Origin: Leucogyrophana mollusca
Taxonomy: Eukaryota; Basidiomycota; Agaricomycetes; Boletales
Direction of reading: 5' to 3'
Assembly: GCA_021014945.1 (NCBI GenBank)
Contig: MU266545.1
Span: 1 to 47,735, forward strand
DNA: 47,735 bases
Position numbers and translations under genes: made by a program. Each line of letters starts with the position of its first letter. The first letter of the stretch is position 1. Of the stretch, positions 45,279 to 47,735 are shown in pieces. The notes beneath the pieces are model-generated. The model saw only the letters and a list, made by a program, of their open reading frames with translations. It had not been told where the DNA came from and ran no database searches.

Positions 45279-47735
45279 TCATGCTGCAACCACTGTACGG
45301 CGAGCGCTGCGCCTGATAACAGGTCCTTTCTCAACAACGAGCGCTCCCACGACATCATTCGACAACTTTTCTTCCTGTTTTCGAGTAATTGGTGTGTTGG
45401 TGATGTCATTTCCGAAAAGGCGCTGCTGTATGACTGGTATTGCACAGACTCTGTCCTTGGGACAGCTTGATGACAATGTTTCTGCATTGTTCGTCGACCT
45501 GCGTGGGACGGCACATACACGGGGACGCGGGCGTGGGCGAGGTTGTGGAGTTGATGGAGTAATAGGGTTGTTGCTGGGAAGATAGTCATCATCACTGAAG
45601 GTGTGTCCATCCTGCTCTTGCCTTGTGGTCCGAGCACGACGACTCTTCTTGCTTGCTTGTTCCAAGCGTTTTTTCTCCTTTTCTGCCTTCTCAGTCTCCT
45701 TCTGCTCTCGTGCCAATGCTCGCTTTTCCTCCAGTGCAGTGCGTTTGGCGGCGGCAGCAGCCCTCTTGGCCTCAGATGCCGCCTTGCGTTCAGCAGTCTG
45801 TGCTGCTTTGCGAGCATTTACGAGTTCACGGTGTGCCGCCTTCTGTGCTTGGGCAATGCGCTTGATGGCAAATGCAAATGACACCTTGAGAGCCTTCTGG
45901 TATTCCTTTTCAGTCTCTTTGATCTCTGCGTGCCTGCGCTTTTCTGCTCGCTTTTCCTCCTCTGCAGCTGACTTCTCGTGCTGCCGAATAGCCTGTCGAA
46001 GGTCCTTGAAACAATTTGCAGCCTCCTCAAACACGTCTCGCATTCGAACGGCCCAATCCGCCTTTGCAAGTTTGTCCATCATCTCCTCACTGGTCATGTG
46101 TCGAGCAGCAGAGCCCCCATCGCACCGCTCGTTCTGATTCTTTTTCCCATACAAAATCTTCCGTAAGCGTTCATTCTCTGCGTCCATTAACTGCTTTGAT
46201 GCATGATCTGCTTCCATCTGTGCTTTCGCCTGAAGTGCGAACTGCCGAAGCCTCTCGTATTGCCCGAGATAGGCTGCTCGAGAAGCGTTGGCTCGTAGAG
46301 GAGGCGGGAAGTCATGTAGGATGAAGGTAGGTTGACTGGCTGACTGCGGTGTGGAAGATCCGTCAATGGATGGAGCTGTTACAGGAGCTCCTTCGATAAC
46401 TTCAACAAATGATGGTGCGGTTGTAGGAACTGGTTGTGCTGCCTGTGTTGTTGTATTTGTTGCAGGTGCGTATGCACTGTCTTCAATCACGTGTGGGTTG
46501 AATGGGTAGATGCCTGTCTTGCGAAACACTGACTGAATGGTAGACGCTGTCATTGCACGGCTGCGAGCGGCATCGTAGTAGTCAAGGAGATTGAATTTCG
46601 TGATAGCAATGTTTGCTGCGCTGGCATGATTGACTTCCGATTTCCAGCTCGATGCAAGCGGGCCAAAAACACCGACATCACAAGGTTGCAATCGGTGAGT
46701 CGTGTGTGAAGGGAGGCACATCAAAATAATCTTGTGCTTTTCACAGAATTTGACAAACTCGTAGGTGCAATGCGAGTTGTGGCCATCAAGGATGAGGAGC
46801 CGATATCCACCAGAGGTATTACGAGCAGCGGTCTCTGGTTCAAAATCCCGCTCAAGCCATGCTCGCCCAAGTTCCATGTCGGTCCAGCCGTTTGGCGATG
46901 TAGAGATACTGTCAAGTGTGTCTCTATCATCGACCATGGCATTGTTTGAAGGCTTCTGAATACTTACCTTGCATTACAGGGATTGCTACGAGCCCATGCC
47001 AAGTTCCGCCTCTTTCCTTTGAAGATAATGGATGGTCGCAAGGCATCACCATCAGCGGAGACACACTCGATTATGGTAACTAGTTCTCTATCACCGTTTT
47101 CGAGGTGCTGGACAGTTTTTTGGTCACGATCGACAAGAACCAAGGTACGTTTGCCGATGCCAAGCTGAATGCCTTTCTCGTCCATATTATAGATGTTGCT
47201 AGGCAAAATGTTATACTGTGCAATGAGGTCCCCAAGGATCTCAAAGTACTCCGAGACATGAGTGCAATTCAGTGCACGGGCACGACAACATTCAAGACCT
47301 GTTGTCCATCGGGCTTTCAGGTCTGGGTGCCGATTCCTGAATTTCAGAGCCCAATGTTCGGAGACGGCATCAGGTTTGCCAAGGATTGTGTTTGCGTACT
47401 GTGCAACAGTTAGGTGCGAGAGTGGGATGCAGCGTCGGCCAAGGACCTTGATCCAGTCCTTAAGCACGATCTCTTGGGCGGTGTCGATCTTGATGTGGAC
47501 TTGTGCTAGAACAAACACAAAACCAACACCCCAGACTCTGACGGAACACACAACAGAGATCGGTCAGGCAGCCTGGTTGTTCGTAGTGGGATGGCTACAC
47601 TTGACTATAACCAAGAGATTCCAATGGGGAGATTTAGAGGAGCGCTGCTCTGTCAGTGAAGACAAAGTAGGTTTGAGAGCGATGTAGAGCAACGTCGATC
47701 ACCAGAGTGACCAACAGACTGTAAAGCGATAGACC
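45013..47735 (-). mobile_element. Pogo-like (Tc1/mariner superfamily) DNA transposon, right side beyond the window
   Basis: The transposase gene and its 3' flank are inside the window; the other end is not. Direct copies of AAGTGGGTCA at 45031-45040 and 45219-45228, with ATGGGTCAG at 45191, look like subterminal transposase-binding repeats. The left limit near a TA at 45013 is a guess because the opposite terminal repeat is not visible. Confidence 0.6.
45279..47735 (-). CDS. Pogo-like DDE transposase (5' end outside window)
   Basis: At least two exons are clear. The upstream exon (from 47509 down) holds a CENP-B/Tc5-type helix-turn-helix (DWIKVLGRRCIPLSHLTVAQ, then SEHWALKFRNRHPDLKARW) and the first catalytic Asp in IYNMDEKGIQLG. 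A GTAAGT...GACAG intron joins it in frame to NASISTSPNGWTDMELG. The second Asp follows in LLILDGHNSHCTYEFV and the third in LQPCDVGVFGPL, so the DDE triad is intact. Behind it lies an unusually long Ala/Lys/Glu coiled coil (for example ERKAASEAKRAAAAAKRTAL) and a disordered tail ending RRSARRTVVAA. No stop or frameshift breaks the visible part, so the copy may be recent or active. The first exon, possibly including AIPLRTTRLPDR near 47580, is uncertain. Confidence 0.85.

Noticed and set aside
45601..46137. 178-codon plus-strand frame rich in Ser, Ala and Phe
   Set aside because: It is the shadow of the Ala/Lys/Glu coiled-coil part of the transposase on the minus strand.

Overview
The window is nuclear DNA of a filamentous basidiomycete, almost certainly an Agaricomycete. 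Genes are dense and lie on both strands. Nearly every gene is cut by many introns of about 48-70 bases with GT(A/G)(A/C/N)GT donors, CTRAC-like branch sites and YAG acceptors. The protein set (Svf1-like, Zn2Cys6 factor with a fungal_trans domain, GH13_5-type amylase, GPI-anchored Ser-rich wall proteins, pogo-like transposon) is fungal. A Cantharellales/Rhizoctonia-type genome is my guess from the look of the P450 and the small hydrophobic secreted protein; it is not proven here. All gene models were spliced by hand. For most of them I checked that phases close and that total coding length is divisible by three.

Layout. 0.4-1.3 kb: small secreted hydrophobic protein (+). 1.9-4.1 kb: Cys-rich/TPR co-chaperone-like protein (+). 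5.0-5.4 kb: RING-finger relic (-). 5.6-6.8 kb: secreted Cys-rich protein with a hydrophobic tail (-). 7.7-9.4 kb: ERp38-type protein disulfide isomerase (-), divergent from 9.7-11.2 kb, an Sqt1/AAMP WD40 protein (+). 11.7-13.6 kb: OMA1-like mitochondrial M48 protease (-), divergent from 14.3-16.5 kb, a cytochrome P450 (+). 16.9-18.2 kb: Svf1-like protein (-). 18.4-19.2 kb: unknown protein (+). 19.3-20.1 kb: GNAT acetyltransferase (-). 21.1-22.2 kb: TDP2-like phosphodiesterase (+). 22.7-23.7 kb: GPI-anchored protein (+).

25.2-34.3 kb is a coherent sugar module: MFS sugar transporter (+), intracellular GH13 alpha-amylase (-), and a Zn2Cys6 regulator of the XlnR-like class (-). 34.7-36.8 kb: long coiled-coil nuclear protein (+). 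37.2-40.3 kb: SUN-domain nuclear envelope protein (-). 41.0-42.3 kb: PP2A catalytic subunit (-), divergent over 193 bp from 42.5-44.8 kb, CCT5 (+); this pair is GC-rich with strong C/G-ending codon bias. The right edge (45.0-47.7 kb) is a pogo-like DDE transposon (-), running off the window, beside a degenerate tRNA-like sequence.

The most unusual signal is the splicing architecture. Conserved active-site residues are repeatedly encoded by or across micro-exons: 4 nt in the amylase NHDTQ motif, 15+13 nt in the PDI WCGHC site, 14 nt in the P450 I-helix, and possibly 2 nt in the GPI protein. PP2A has a 54-nt in-frame intron placed exactly between the methylated C-terminal Leu codon and the stop codon, and the Zn cluster of the sugar regulator contains a 51-nt in-frame intron. 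Retention of either would give a changed protein without a frameshift.
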